NCBI GenBank assembly: GCA_045602425.1 | Contig: JAZSBO010000016.1 | Coordinates: 62,001-126,000 of the forward strand | Direction: 5' to 3' | DNA: 64,000 nucleotides | Origin: RGIG9608 sp045602425 | GTDB lineage: Bacteria > Bacteroidota > Bacteroidia > Bacteroidales > Paludibacteraceae | Notes under the pieces: model-generated | Database searches by the model: none | The model's input: the letters and a program-made list of their open reading frames with translations, nothing else | What the model was told of the DNA's origin: nothing | Position numbers and translations under genes: made by a program | Shown here: piece by piece, positions 7,227 through 16,378 of the stretch | Numbering within the stretch: position 1 is the stretch's first letter | How the letters are laid out: every line of letters starts with the position of its first letter

Positions 7227-9227
7227 ATGATAGACCAAATTACGATAGCGAGAATTATGGATGCTGCTCAAATAAAAGAGGTGGTGTCTGATTTTGTTTC
7301 TTTAAAACAACGAGGTGCAAACTATATTGGTTTATGCCCGTTTCATAATGAAAAAACAGGATCGTTTACTGTTTCTCCTTCGAAAGGAATTTTTAAATGT
7401 TTTGGTTGTGGCGAAGGAGGAAATGCTGTCCATTTTATTATGAAACACGAACAGTTATCGTATGTTGAGGCATTGAAATATTTGGCAAAAAAATATCATA
7501 TTGAAATACAAGAACGTGAACTATCAGAGTCTGAACAACAGCAACAAAGCGATCGTGAAAGTATGTTTGCATTGAATAGTTTCGCTCAAAAATATTTCTC
7601 AAATATTTTGCATAATCATATTGATGGTAAAGCAATTGGATTAGCCTATTTGCAAGAACGAGGATTTAGTCAATCTATTATTGAAAAATTTCAATTGGGA
7701 TATTGCCTTAACGAACAAGATGCAATGACTCGAGAAGCTCTGAAAAATGGTTATAAGAAAGAATTTCTCGAAAAAACAGGATTGTCTTATTTTGGAGAAA
7801 AAGATCGTGTAGTAGATAGCTTTAGAGGACGTGTGATATTTCCTTGGCATTCATTGAGTGGGAAGATTATCGCTTTTGGTGGTCGTGTGTTAGATGCTCG
7901 TACGAAAGGCGTTAATCAGAAATATAAAAATTCTCCAGAATCAGAGATTTTTAAAAAAGGCAATGAACTTTATGGAATTTTTCAAGCGAAGAATGCAATT
8001 GTTCGTGAGAGGTGTGTTTACATGGTAGAAGGTTATACCGATGTAATTTCTATGCATCAATGCGGTGTGGAAAATGTTGTTGCAAATTCGGGAACGGCAC
8101 TTGATTTAGCTCAAATTCGTTTGTTGCATCGTTTGACATCAAATATTACGTTGCTCTACGATGGTGATGGTGCAGGTGTGCACGCAGCATTGCGTGGTAT
8201 AGATATGCTTTTGTCGGAAGGTATGAATGTGAAGGTTTTGCTACTTCCCGACGGTGAAGATCCCGATAGTTATGCAAGAAATCATTCTTCTACAGATTTT
8301 GTAGATTTTATTCAGACCAATCAGCTTGATTTTATACGTTTTAAGGCTAATTTACTTTTGAAAGATGCTAAAAACGATCCTTTGAAAAAGGCTACAGCTA
8401 TAACTGATGTATTAAATTCTATTTCGTTGATACAAAATACGATACTTGTGTCGGAGTATATAAAACTTTGTTCGGATTTGTTTGAAAAATCGGAGGCTAT
8501 ACTTTATTCAGAATTGAATAAGATAAAAGCCAAAAAGAAACGTGAAGAGTTTGTAAAAACTCCAGATGAAAATGTTTCTCCAATAGCAGAGCAAAGTACT
8601 CTGATTTCTGTTGATAACGAATTGGATAATGCAGAAAAGGTTATATTGAAGTTTATTTTACAAAATGGGAATGAGGTTGTATCGTTAGATAATTCTGAAA
8701 TAGGTACTTGTGTAGATATAAAAATAGCGGAATATATTCTTCGAGAGCTAAGGAGTGATGAGTTGAAATTTACGAATAGCTTGCATGAACTATTTTTAAA
8801 AGATTTGGAAAAACATCTTAATGATGAATCTTTTGTCCCCTCATCGTTTTTTGTTGCACATCAAAATCCAGATGTTAGTTTATTAGCTGCTGATTTGTTA
8901 ACGGAAAAATACCAGTTGAGTAGGATATTTTTGAAAAATGATGTCGTGGGAACTTTTACAAAACAGATGACTGCAACAGCCAGAAGAAGAGTTGATGAGT
9001 TGAAGAAACAACAAGAAGAAAATAGAAAAAAGTGGTTGTTTGATGCAGTTACTAATTCTATAAATGAATATAAAATGATGATTATTTCGATGAAAATAAT
9101 GGAATTAGAACGTGCTTTGAGAAATGATATGTCAGGAGATGTTATGCAGATAATGAAAGAACATGCTCGTTTGAGTGAGATAAAAAGGATACTGGCATCT
9201 GCACTTGGTCAAGTTGTTGTAAAGTAA
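7227..9227 (+). CDS. dnaG: DNA primase
   Basis: A 666-residue primase that makes RNA primers at the replication fork. The CHC2 zinc site is formed by C37, H40, C58 and C61 (CPFHNEKTGSF...FKCFGCGEGG). The TOPRIM core shows MVEGYTDVISMHQ and LLYDGDGAGVHAALR with the catalytic acidic residues, then LPDGEDPDSYA. The C-terminal ~200 residues are the helical DnaB-interacting domain. It sits 5 bp after marC and 5 bp before a radical SAM gene, unlike the rpsU-dnaG-rpoD operon of proteobacteria. Confidence 0.97.
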   Translation: MIDQITIARIMDAAQIKEVVSDFVSLKQRGANYIGLCPFHNEKTGSFTVSPSKGIFKCFGCGEGGNAVHFIMKHEQLSYVEALKYLAKKYHIEIQERELSESEQQQQSDRESMFALNSFAQKYFSNILHNHIDGKAIGLAYLQERGFSQSIIEKFQLGYCLNEQDAMTREALKNGYKKEFLEKTGLSYFGEKDRVVDSFRGRVIFPWHSLSGKIIAFGGRVLDARTKGVNQKYKNSPESEIFKKGNELYGIFQAKNAIVRERCVYMVEGYTDVISMHQCGVENVVANSGTALDLAQIRLLHRLTSNITLLYDGDGAGVHAALRGIDMLLSEGMNVKVLLLPDGEDPDSYARNHSSTDFVDFIQTNQLDFIRFKANLLLKDAKNDPLKKATAITDVLNSISLIQNTILVSEYIKLCSDLFEKSEAILYSELNKIKAKKKREEFVKTPDENVSPIAEQSTLISVDNELDNAEKVILKFILQNGNEVVSLDNSEIGTCVDIKIAEYILRELRSDELKFTNSLHELFLKDLEKHLNDESFVPSSFFVAHQNPDVSLLAADLLTEKYQLSRIFLKNDVVGTFTKQMTATARRRVDELKKQQEENRKKWLFDAVTNSINEYKMMIISMKIMELERALRNDMSGDVMQIMKEHARLSEIKRILASALGQVVVK

Positions 9228-9232
9228 GAAAT

Positions 9233-9997
9233 ATGCTTTTTGAAGGAATTGTTTTTGGTCCGATTCAAAGTCGTCGGTTAGGTGTGTCTTTGGGTGTTAA
9301 TTTGTTACCACCAAATAGTAAAATTTGCTCGTTCGATTGTTTGTATTGTGAATGTGGTTTTAATTTTTCGTCATCGGAGAAATATCCAACCTGTGATCAA
9401 ATAGCGAGTGCTATTGGACAGCGTTTGCAATTGATGAAAGATAATCATGAAAAACTTGATGTAATTACTTTTGCAGGTAATGGAGAGCCTACTTTACATC
9501 CTGAGTTTGAGAAAGTTATTGATGCTACAATTGAGTTAAGAAATCGTTATTTTCCTCAAGTGAGGATTAGTGTATTGTCAAATGCTACAAGACTTTCTGA
9601 TGAATCGGTTTTTAGGGCATTAAATAAAGTTGATAATAATATATTGAAATTAGACTCGGCAATAGATACTACGTTGAAAATTATAAATCAACCTTTAGAT
9701 AAATGTTTTTCTGTAGAAGAATTAGTGCAACGAATGTCGTGTTTTAATGGGAACTTCATTATGCAGACTTTGTTTCTGAAAGGTATGTATAATGATGTGT
9801 TTTTTGATAATACTACAGAGGAAGAAATTGCTGCTTGGTTGAATGTCCTGAAAATTTTGAAACCTAAACAAGTAATGGTTTATTCGCTAGATAGAAAAAC
9901 TCCTATTGAGCAGTTGCAACGTCCAACGAAGGAGACTTTACGTGCCATAGCTCAACGTGTAGAACTATTGGGTATTAGTGTTTCTGTTACAGAATAA
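9233..9997 (+). CDS. Radical SAM protein
   Basis: A 254-residue radical SAM enzyme. The 4Fe-4S cluster cysteines are C32, C36 and C39 in ICSFDCLYCECG (CxxxCxxC). FGPIQSRRLGVSLGVNLLP at the N-terminus and FAGNGEPTLHPEF (the SAM-binding GGE-like motif) mark a family widespread in anaerobes and annotated only as Fe-S oxidoreductase. No extra cluster domain is visible and the reaction is unknown. Confidence 0.85.
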   Translation: MLFEGIVFGPIQSRRLGVSLGVNLLPPNSKICSFDCLYCECGFNFSSSEKYPTCDQIASAIGQRLQLMKDNHEKLDVITFAGNGEPTLHPEFEKVIDATIELRNRYFPQVRISVLSNATRLSDESVFRALNKVDNNILKLDSAIDTTLKIINQPLDKCFSVEELVQRMSCFNGNFIMQTLFLKGMYNDVFFDNTTEEEIAAWLNVLKILKPKQVMVYSLDRKTPIEQLQRPTKETLRAIAQRVELLGISVSVTE

Positions 9998-9998
9998 T

Positions 9999-10985
9999 AT
10001 GTTAGAACAAGTTGTTTCCCAAATACAAGGAGAACGTGTGCTAGTAGCACCTTTGGATTGGGGAATAGGTCATGCTACACGTTGTGTCCCTATAATAAAA
10101 TGTTTGTTAAATAATAGAAAAAAGGTGTTTATAGCAGGAAGTGGGGTGTCCTTTAGTTTCTTAAAAAAGGAATTCTCGAATGCAGTAGAATATATAGATT
10201 TTCCATCATTGTCCATTCGATATTCGGCATCGTCATCGCAAGTTTGGGCAATAGCAAAACACTTACCTTATATTTTATATCAAATAATAAAAGAACATAT
10301 CCTTTTGAAACGAGTTATAAAAGGATATCATATTCAAACTATTATTTCGGATAATCGTTTTGGGTTATGGAATAGTTCTATAATGAGTATATACATTACT
10401 CATCAAGTGATGGTGAAAATGCCGAAGAATTTTGTTTTTGCTGAAAATTTTATCTATCGGTTACATAATTTTTTTATTACGCATTATGATTCTTGTTGGA
10501 TTCCTGATTTTGCAGAAGAGAATAACCTTTCAGGTGATTTGTCACATAAATATCCTTTGCCTAAAAATGCGATTTTTATAGGTTGGCTTTCGCGATTTAA
10601 ACTATGTGATTTTAAGGAAAAATCTCCGTATAAAAATCTTGCTATTGTCTCTGGGCCCGAACCGCAACGTACAATCTTGGAACAAGAATTATTGAACAAA
10701 TTAGTAAGTAATGGAGAACCAAGTTTACTAGTACAAGGGAAGCCTGATGTAGATGTTTCTTTTGATTTAGGATGTGTACATGTAGTGTCTCATCTTGATA
10801 CAAATATGTTGCAATTTTTATTGCAAACGACACCGATGATTTATTGCCGTTCAGGTTATAGTACCTTGATGGATTTGTCTGTACTCCAACGGAAAGCTGT
10901 TTTAATACCTACGCGGGGACAGACAGAACAAGAATATTTAGCAGAGTATAACAAAGAACGTTTTTTGGTTGATGTGTTAGTTTAG
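9999..10985 (+). CDS. Glycosyltransferase, MurG/GT28-like
   Basis: A 328-residue protein starting 1 bp after the previous stop. LVAPLDWGIGHATRCVPIIKCL is the nucleotide-sugar transferase N-terminal Gly-rich turn (GxGHxxR), and near the C-terminus IYCRSGYSTLMDLSVLQRKAVLIPTRGQTEQEYLAE matches the GT28 donor-binding region. The acceptor is unknown; conserved Bacteroidota proteins of this type are annotated only as glycosyltransferases. ATG at 9999 is used rather than an in-frame upstream start inside the radical SAM gene. Confidence 0.82.
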   Translation: MLEQVVSQIQGERVLVAPLDWGIGHATRCVPIIKCLLNNRKKVFIAGSGVSFSFLKKEFSNAVEYIDFPSLSIRYSASSSQVWAIAKHLPYILYQIIKEHILLKRVIKGYHIQTIISDNRFGLWNSSIMSIYITHQVMVKMPKNFVFAENFIYRLHNFFITHYDSCWIPDFAEENNLSGDLSHKYPLPKNAIFIGWLSRFKLCDFKEKSPYKNLAIVSGPEPQRTILEQELLNKLVSNGEPSLLVQGKPDVDVSFDLGCVHVVSHLDTNMLQFLLQTTPMIYCRSGYSTLMDLSVLQRKAVLIPTRGQTEQEYLAEYNKERFLVDVLV

Positions 10986-11016
10986 AGAACTTTTTAAAAG
11001 AAAAAATAGGATAAAG

Positions 11017-11047
11017 TTTGTGATGTCAAAATGAATTGCTAATTTTG
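11017..11047 (+). promoter_or_regulatory. Promoter of rpsU
   Basis: TTTG at 11017-11020 and TAATTTTG at 11040-11047 with a 19-bp spacer, 37 bp before the rpsU ATG. Confidence 0.8.
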
Positions 11048-11084
11048 CCGTCCAATTGGGATAAACTTTAATAAAATAAACGTT

Positions 11085-11276
11085 ATGATTATTGTACCTG
11101 TAAAAGAAGGTGAAAACATTGAAAAGGCTTTAAAGAAGTTTAAACGTAAATTTGAGAAAACAGGCGTTGTTAAAGAACTTCGTAATCGTCAGGCTTTTAA
11201 AAAACCTTCTGTTGTAAAACGTGAACAAAAAATACATGCTGTTTACGTACAACAACTTCAACAAACAGAAGAATAA
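11085..11276 (+). CDS. rpsU: 30S ribosomal protein S21
   Basis: A 63-residue basic protein. MIIVPVKEGENIEKALKKFKRKFEKTG followed by the FKKPSVVKREQK region is canonical bS21. It has its own promoter and heads rpsU-xer-hpf, an order typical of Bacteroidota, placed just before the tRNA-tuf-rpoBC cluster. Confidence 0.96.
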   Translation: MIIVPVKEGENIEKALKKFKRKFEKTGVVKELRNRQAFKKPSVVKREQKIHAVYVQQLQQTEE

Positions 11277-11341
11277 AAAAACAGAATATTTTTTTATTTC
11301 GTTTTTTTATTTTATTTTCGTTGCAGATAATATCGTTTGGT

Positions 11342-12226
11342 ATGATAGACGCATTTCTGCAATATTTACAGTATGAGAAAAATTTTTCGTCTCATACTGT
11401 TTTGTCGTATCGTAATGATTTGTTCTCTTTCCGAGATTATGTAATAGGAGAAATAGGAGCGTTTGATATTCCAAGGATAGGGGCTCCTGTTGTTCGTAAT
11501 TGGATCTTGTTACTTTTTGAATCGGGGAATTCCTCACGAACGGTTAATCGAAAACTTTCGACATTAAAGTCATTCTATCGTTTCCTAAATTTAAAAGGAT
11601 TGTATGCTTTGAATCCTACGAAGCGAATAATACCTCCTAAAACAAAAAAGCCTTTGCCAGCATTTTTTAAAGAGAATGAGTTGGAGGAGGCAATGGGCTC
11701 CCTTGCGCACGACGATTTTAAAACCGAAATGTCTCGTTTAATAATAGATTTGTTTTACCAAACGGGGATACGACGTTCGGAGTTGATTAATCTGAAAGAT
11801 TCAGACATAGATTTTTTAAATCATGCAATTTCTGTTATAGGAAAACGTAATAAGCAGAGGATAATTCCAATAGGGAAGAATTTAGAGTTAGCGATAATTT
11901 CTTATATTGCATTAAGAGATAAAAGTGTAATAAGAGTGTCTCCGTATTTGTTTGTTACGAATAAAGGAAAACAGCTTTATCCAGAGTATGTTTACTCCTT
12001 GGTGCATTCGGTAATGCGTAGTGTTAGTACGTTAAAGAAATGTAGTCCACATGTGTTGCGACATACATTTGCTACTGTTCTTTTAAATCGTGATGCAGAT
12101 ATTGATATCGTGAAGACTGCTCTTGGTCACGCAAGTCTTTCTGCGACAGAAGTTTATACACATACAACCTTTGAACAACTACAATCTATTTATAAACATG
12201 CTCACCCTAGAGCTATAAAAAAATGA
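11342..12226 (+). CDS. xerC: Tyrosine recombinase XerC/XerD
   Basis: A 294-residue site-specific recombinase. The SAM-like core-binding domain spans residues 1-85; catalytic residues are visible as R144 (TGIRRSEL), K168 (IGKRNKQR), H237 and R240 (SPHVLRHTF), H263 (LGHASL) and the nucleophile Y272 (TEVYTHT). Xer proteins resolve chromosome dimers at dif during division. The chromosomal copy beside rpsU and hpf is normally called XerC in Bacteroidota; sequence alone does not separate XerC from XerD. The start is ATG at 11342; a TTG 21 bp upstream is also in frame. Confidence 0.85.
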   Translation: MIDAFLQYLQYEKNFSSHTVLSYRNDLFSFRDYVIGEIGAFDIPRIGAPVVRNWILLLFESGNSSRTVNRKLSTLKSFYRFLNLKGLYALNPTKRIIPPKTKKPLPAFFKENELEEAMGSLAHDDFKTEMSRLIIDLFYQTGIRRSELINLKDSDIDFLNHAISVIGKRNKQRIIPIGKNLELAIISYIALRDKSVIRVSPYLFVTNKGKQLYPEYVYSLVHSVMRSVSTLKKCSPHVLRHTFATVLLNRDADIDIVKTALGHASLSATEVYTHTTFEQLQSIYKHAHPRAIKK

Positions 12227-12230
12227 TATT

Positions 12231-12524
12231 ATGGAAGTAAAAATTTCAGCAATTAATTTTAAGATTTCAGATAAACTGACGTCTTATGTAGAGAGAAAAG
12301 TGAATAAGTTAGGAAAATTCGTTGATTCGATAGTTTTTGTAGATGTGCTTTTGAAAGTTGTGAAATTTGAATCTGCGGAAAATAAAGAAACGGAGATAAA
12401 AATAAAAGCACATGGCGTAAGTTTCTTTGCATCAAAAACTTGTGATACTTTCGAGGAGTCTGTTGATAAAGCGACAGAGGCTTTGGAAAAGCAGTTGAAA
12501 AAGCATAAGGATTCTCGTTCTTAA
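12231..12524 (+). CDS. hpf: Ribosome hibernation-promoting factor, short form
   Basis: A 97-residue HPF/RaiA (YfiA) protein: VKISAINFKISDKLTSYVERKVNKLGKF and DVLLKVVKFES, then FASKTCDTFEESVDKATEALEKQLKKHK. It binds the 30S decoding region in stationary phase and inactivates ribosomes. It is the short form without the dimerising C-terminal domain of long HPF. It starts 4 bp after the recombinase. Confidence 0.92.
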   Translation: MEVKISAINFKISDKLTSYVERKVNKLGKFVDSIVFVDVLLKVVKFESAENKETEIKIKAHGVSFFASKTCDTFEESVDKATEALEKQLKKHKDSRS

Positions 12525-12587
12525 CTTTCTATATTTTTTTAATAAAGGGCTTTTGTGTTATTTGTTTGTAAAAAAAACAAATAAATG

Positions 12588-12618
12588 TTGTGTAGAAAAA
12601 AATAAATCTCTACATTTG
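12588..12618 (+). promoter_or_regulatory. Promoter of the tRNA-tuf cluster
   Basis: TTG at 12588-12590 and TACATTTG at 12611-12618 with a 20-bp spacer, 48 bp before the first tRNA. It probably drives the four tRNAs and perhaps tuf. Confidence 0.7.
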
Positions 12619-12665
12619 CAACCCATTTTGGTATCTTTTCTTTTGAAAGGGTACTGATGGAAAAT

Positions 12666-12739
12666 GCCTCTTTAGCTCAGTTGGCCAGAGCACGTGATTT
12701 GTAATCTCGGGGTCGTTGGTTCGAATCCGACAAGAGGCT
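12666..12739 (+). tRNA. tRNA-Thr (TGT)
   Basis: Cloverleaf with acceptor GCCTCTT/AAGAGGC, D arm GCTC...GAGC, anticodon loop TTTGTAA (anticodon TGT) and T arm with GTTCGAATC. The anticodon stem has one T-T mismatch. CCA is not encoded. Confidence 0.95.
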
Positions 12740-12753
12740 CTAAAGAAAGGAAT

Positions 12754-12836
12754 GGGCAGTTACCAGAGTGGCCAAATGGGGCTGACTGTAACTCAGCTGT
12801 CTTTCGACTTCGGTGGTTCGAATCCATCACTGCCCA
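12754..12836 (+). tRNA. tRNA-Tyr (GTA)
   Basis: Class II tRNA of 83 nt with acceptor GGGCAGT/ACTGCCC, anticodon GTA at 12788-12790, a long variable arm (TCTTTCGACTTC region) and T loop GTTCGAATC. Confidence 0.95.
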
Positions 12837-12851
12837 CATTTTCTTTTCTTT

Positions 12852-12924
12852 GCGGAAATAGCTCAGTTGATAGAGCACTAGCCTTCCAAGCTGGGGGTCG
12901 CGGGTTTGAGTCCCGTTTTCCGCT
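12852..12924 (+). tRNA. tRNA-Gly (TCC)
   Basis: Acceptor GCGGAAA/TTTCCGC, anticodon TCC at 12885-12887 in loop CTTCCAA, T arm GTTTGAGTC. 73 nt. Confidence 0.95.
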
Positions 12925-12928
12925 CAAT

Positions 12929-13000
<72 letters not shown>

Positions 13001-13072
13001 CATTAGGTTGTTGAATTATAAAAGATTTAATATATTTATTCATCATTATTAATTAAGTAAATTTACAAAATT

Positions 13073-14260
13073 ATGGCAAAAGAAAAATTTGACAGATCGA
13101 AACCGCATGTGAACATCGGTACAATCGGTCACGTAGACCACGGTAAGACTACTCTTACAGCTGCTATCACTACAGTACTCGCAAAGAAGGGTCTCTCTGA
13201 GTTGAAGTCTTTCGATCAGATCGACAACGCACCAGAAGAGAAGGAGCGTGGTATCACTATCAACACTTCGCACGTAGAGTACGAAACGGAAAATCGTCAC
13301 TATGCACACGTTGACTGTCCGGGTCACGCTGACTATGTAAAAAACATGGTTACTGGTGCGGCTCAAATGGACGGTGCTATCATTGTAGTTGCTGCGACTG
13401 ATGGTCCAATGCCTCAAACTCGTGAACATATTCTTCTTGCTCGTCAGGTAAACGTTCCACGTTTGGTCGTGTTTATGAACAAATGTGATATGGTCGATGA
13501 TGCAGAAATGTTGGAACTTGTAGAAATGGAAATGCGTGAGCTTCTTGCTTTCTATGAATTCGATGGTGATAATACTCCTATTATTCAAGGTTCTGCTTTA
13601 GGTGCTTTGAATGGAGAAGCTCAATGGGAAGAAAAAGTTATGGAATTGATGGCTGCAGTTGATAGCTGGATTGAATTGCCACAACGTGCAGTTGATAAAC
13701 CATTCTTGATGCCAATAGAAGATGTGTTCTCAATTACAGGTCGTGGTACTGTTGCTACGGGTCGTATTGAAACTGGTATCGTAAAAGTTGGTGACGAAGT
13801 TCAAATTATTGGTTTGGGTGCAGAGGGTAAGAAATCTGTTGTTACTGGTGTTGAAATGTTCCGTAAACTTCTTGATGAAGGTGAAGCTGGAGATAATGTT
13901 GGTTTGTTGCTTCGTGGTATTGATAAAGATGAAATCAAACGTGGTATGGTTATTACTCACCCAGGAACAGTTACTCCTCATTCTGAATTCAAGGCTTCTG
14001 TATATATTTTGAAAAAAGAAGAAGGTGGACGTCATACTCCATTCCATAACAAATATCGTCCTCAATTCTATATTCGTACTTTGGACGTGACTGGTGAAAT
14101 TACATTGCCAGAAGGTCGTGAAATGGTAATGCCTGGTGATAACTTGGAAATAACAGTTAAATTGATTTATCCAGTAGCTTGTAGCGAAGGTTTACGTTTC
14201 GCTATTCGTGAGGGTGGACGTACTGTAGGTTCTGGTCAAATCACAGCGTTGTTGGATTAA
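13073..14260 (+). CDS. tuf: Elongation factor Tu
   Basis: A 395-residue EF-Tu, the GTPase that brings aminoacyl-tRNA to the ribosome. G1 is GHVDHGKT (about residues 17-24), G2 is the RGITI block, G3 is DCPGHADYVKNM and G4 is MNKCDMVDD; domains II and III follow with GRGTVATGRIETG and GGRTVGSGQI. It lies between tRNA arrays and secE-nusG as in many bacteria. Codon choice changes along the gene: the first ~140 codons often end in C, while later codons mostly end in T or A. Confidence 0.98.
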   Translation: MAKEKFDRSKPHVNIGTIGHVDHGKTTLTAAITTVLAKKGLSELKSFDQIDNAPEEKERGITINTSHVEYETENRHYAHVDCPGHADYVKNMVTGAAQMDGAIIVVAATDGPMPQTREHILLARQVNVPRLVVFMNKCDMVDDAEMLELVEMEMRELLAFYEFDGDNTPIIQGSALGALNGEAQWEEKVMELMAAVDSWIELPQRAVDKPFLMPIEDVFSITGRGTVATGRIETGIVKVGDEVQIIGLGAEGKKSVVTGVEMFRKLLDEGEAGDNVGLLLRGIDKDEIKRGMVITHPGTVTPHSEFKASVYILKKEEGGRHTPFHNKYRPQFYIRTLDVTGEITLPEGREMVMPGDNLEITVKLIYPVACSEGLRFAIREGGRTVGSGQITALLD

Positions 14261-14269
14261 TAAATGAAA

Positions 14270-14294
14270 AATCGTCGGTTAACGGCGATTTTTT
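14270..14294 (+). terminator. tuf terminator
   Basis: Stem AATCGTCG (14270-14277) with CGGCGATT (14283-14290), one G-T pair, then a T run. It ends immediately before tRNA-Trp. Confidence 0.8.
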
Positions 14295-14367
14295 ACGGGT
14301 GTAGCTCAGTTGGTAGAGCACTGGTCTCCAAAACCAGGTGTCGGGAGTTCGAGTCTCTCTACCCGTG
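14295..14367 (+). tRNA. tRNA-Trp (CCA)
   Basis: Acceptor ACGGGTG/TACCCGT, anticodon stem CTGGT/ACCAG around loop CTCCAAA (anticodon CCA), T arm GTTCGAGTC. It starts directly after the tuf terminator T run, so some read-through or processing of a tuf transcript is likely. Confidence 0.95.
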
Positions 14368-14393
14368 CAAAAAATCTATTTGTTATAAAAAAG

Positions 14394-14585
14394 ATGAAAA
14401 TTATTAACTACTTCAAAGATTCTTATTCGGAATTGGTTCATAAAACATCTTGGCCTACGCTTAAGGAGTTGACCAATAGTGCAGTTGTTGTTTTAATCGC
14501 TTCCCTTTTAATTGCATTGGTGGTTTGGGTTATGGATTTTAGTTTCGAGACCATTATGAAGTTTGTTTATGAAGCTTTAATGTAG
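14394..14585 (+). CDS. secE: Preprotein translocase subunit SecE
   Basis: A 63-residue single-span membrane protein: MKIINYFKDSYSELVHKTSWPTLKEL, then NSAVVVLIASLLIALVVWVMD as the transmembrane helix. The Trp-Pro-Thr block is conserved in SecE. ATG at 14394 is chosen; the frame stays open upstream, but only through tRNA-Trp. It precedes nusG by 13 bp. Confidence 0.95.
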   Translation: MKIINYFKDSYSELVHKTSWPTLKELTNSAVVVLIASLLIALVVWVMDFSFETIMKFVYEALM

Positions 14586-14598
14586 AAGGAGATTGAAA

Positions 14599-15147
14599 AT
14601 GGCTGAGACAACAAAAAAATGGTATGTTATGCGTGCCATTAGTGGGAAAGAGAATAAGGTAAAAGAGTATATCGATTCAGAGATTCGGAATACTGACCTA
14701 GCTCGTTATGTATCTCAAGTTTTGATTCCAACGGAAAAAGTTCATCAAATTAGTAATGGGAAAAAAGTGGTAAAAGAGAGAAGTTATCTGCCGGGTTATG
14801 TCTTGGTAGAAGCGGAATTGAATGGAGAAGTACAGCATCATCTAAGAAATGTTCCTAATGTTTTGGGTTTCCTTGGTGCAACTGATTCCTCTGTTCCAAC
14901 TCCATTAAGACAATCGGAGGTTAATCGAATTCTTGGCTCTGTTGACGAACTTAATGAAATGGATAATGACTTAAATATTCACTATATGGTTGGTGAATCA
15001 GTAAAAGTTATTGTTGGTCCATTTAGTGGTTTCTCGGGAGTTATAGAAGATGTTAATTCTGAAAAGAAGAAACTGAAAGTAATGGTAAAAATTTTCGGGC
15101 GAAAAACTCCTCTTGAATTGAATTTTATGCAAGTAGAGAAAGAGTGA
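14599..15147 (+). CDS. nusG: Transcription termination/antitermination protein NusG
   Basis: A 182-residue NusG. The NGN domain (KKWYVMRAISGKENKVKEYI, YLPGYVLVEAEL, RNVPNVLGFLG) is followed by a KOW domain (GESVKVIVGPFSGFSGVIEDV). It couples RNA polymerase to the ribosome or Rho. ATG at 14599 is preceded by AGAAGGAG at 14584-14591, a real Shine-Dalgarno sequence, which is uncommon in this phylum. Confidence 0.97.
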   Translation: MAETTKKWYVMRAISGKENKVKEYIDSEIRNTDLARYVSQVLIPTEKVHQISNGKKVVKERSYLPGYVLVEAELNGEVQHHLRNVPNVLGFLGATDSSVPTPLRQSEVNRILGSVDELNEMDNDLNIHYMVGESVKVIVGPFSGFSGVIEDVNSEKKKLKVMVKIFGRKTPLELNFMQVEKE

Positions 15148-15199
15148 TTTTGGTTACGCAATAATCACGAAAAATTAATTAAATGTAAAAAGTAAAATT

Positions 15200-15643
15200 A
15201 TGGCTAAAGAAATTGCTGGACAAATCAAGTTACAGATTAAAGGCGGTGCAGCAAATCCATCACCACCAGTAGGACCTGCATTAGGTTCTAAGGGTATAAA
15301 TATTATGGATTTTTGCAAGCAATTTAATGCCAGAACCCAAGACAAGGCAGGTAAGGTTTTACCTGTAATTATCACGTATTATGTTGATAAGTCTTTTGAT
15401 TTTGTCGTTAAAACTCCACCTGTTGCAATTCAATTATTAGAAGTTGCAAAAGCTAAAGGTGGCTCGGCAGAGCCGAACCGTAAAAAAATTGCTGAAATTA
15501 CTTGGGAACAGGTAAAACAGATAGCAACGGATAAAATGGTCGATTTAAATTGCTTTACTATTGAAGCTGCTATGAAAATGGTAGCAGGAACGGCAAGAAG
15601 TATGGGTATTGCTGTTAAAGGCGAATTTCCAGTTAATAATTAA
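15200..15643 (+). CDS. rplK: 50S ribosomal protein L11
   Basis: A 147-residue uL11. GQIKLQIKGGAANPSPPVGPALGSKG and NIMDFCKQFNARTQDKAGKVLPV are canonical; the C-terminal RNA-binding domain ends KMVAGTARSMGIAVKG. First gene of the rplKAJL block of the stalk and L1 protuberance. Confidence 0.97.
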   Translation: MAKEIAGQIKLQIKGGAANPSPPVGPALGSKGINIMDFCKQFNARTQDKAGKVLPVIITYYVDKSFDFVVKTPPVAIQLLEVAKAKGGSAEPNRKKIAEITWEQVKQIATDKMVDLNCFTIEAAMKMVAGTARSMGIAVKGEFPVNN

Positions 15644-15661
15644 TTAAACTTCAATTGAATT

Positions 15662-16360
15662 ATGGGTAAACTTACAAAAAATCAAAAGTTAGCTTTAGAA
15701 AAGGTTGAAGCTGGAAAGGCTTATTCGTTGAAAGAGGCTGCTCAATTAGTAAAAGATACAACTACTACTAAATTTGATGCATCGGTAGATATAGATGTTC
15801 GTTTAGGAGTAGATCCTCGAAAAGCAAATCAAATGGTTCGTGGGGTTGTATCGTTGCCAAATGGAACGGGAAAACAAATTAGGGTTCTCGCATTGTGTAC
15901 TCCTGATAAAGAAGCTGAAGCAAAGGCTGCTGGAGCTGATTATGTCGGACTCGATGAGTATATCGAGAAAATTAAAGGTGGTTGGACTGATATTGATGTT
16001 ATTATCACAATGCCAGCTATTATGGGTAAAATAGGTGCTTTAGGACGTGTTTTAGGACCTCGTGGACTTATGCCAAATCCAAAAAGTGGTACAGTTACTA
16101 TGGAGGTGGGGAAAGCCGTTACAGAAGTAAAACAAGGTAAGATTGATTTTAAAGTTGACAAAACAGGTATTGTTCATACATCAATAGGAAAAGTATCTTT
16201 TTCTGCTGAACAAATTACAGAAAATGCAAAAGCATTTATGTCTACAATTATGAAATTAAAGCCTGCTTCTGCTAAAGGTACTTATGTAAAAAGTGTATAT
16301 CTTTCTAGTACAATGGGTCCTGGAATTAAGATTGATACAAAAGCAATTGAAGAAAATTAA
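15662..16360 (+). CDS. rplA: 50S ribosomal protein L1
   Basis: A 232-residue uL1. FDASVDIDVRLGVDPRKANQ, the VRGVVSLPNGTGK loop and GRVLGPRGLMPNPKSGTVT are conserved. In other bacteria L1 represses its own operon by binding the L11-L1 mRNA leader; no such structure was established here. 18 bp after rplK. Confidence 0.97.
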   Translation: MGKLTKNQKLALEKVEAGKAYSLKEAAQLVKDTTTTKFDASVDIDVRLGVDPRKANQMVRGVVSLPNGTGKQIRVLALCTPDKEAEAKAAGADYVGLDEYIEKIKGGWTDIDVIITMPAIMGKIGALGRVLGPRGLMPNPKSGTVTMEVGKAVTEVKQGKIDFKVDKTGIVHTSIGKVSFSAEQITENAKAFMSTIMKLKPASAKGTYVKSVYLSSTMGPGIKIDTKAIEEN

Positions 16361-16378
16361 AATTAAACGGACTGAGGT

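Noticed and set aside
10642..10833. Antisense open frames inside the second glycosyltransferase gene
   Set aside because: Short frames with no domain or start context, fully inside a conserved gene.
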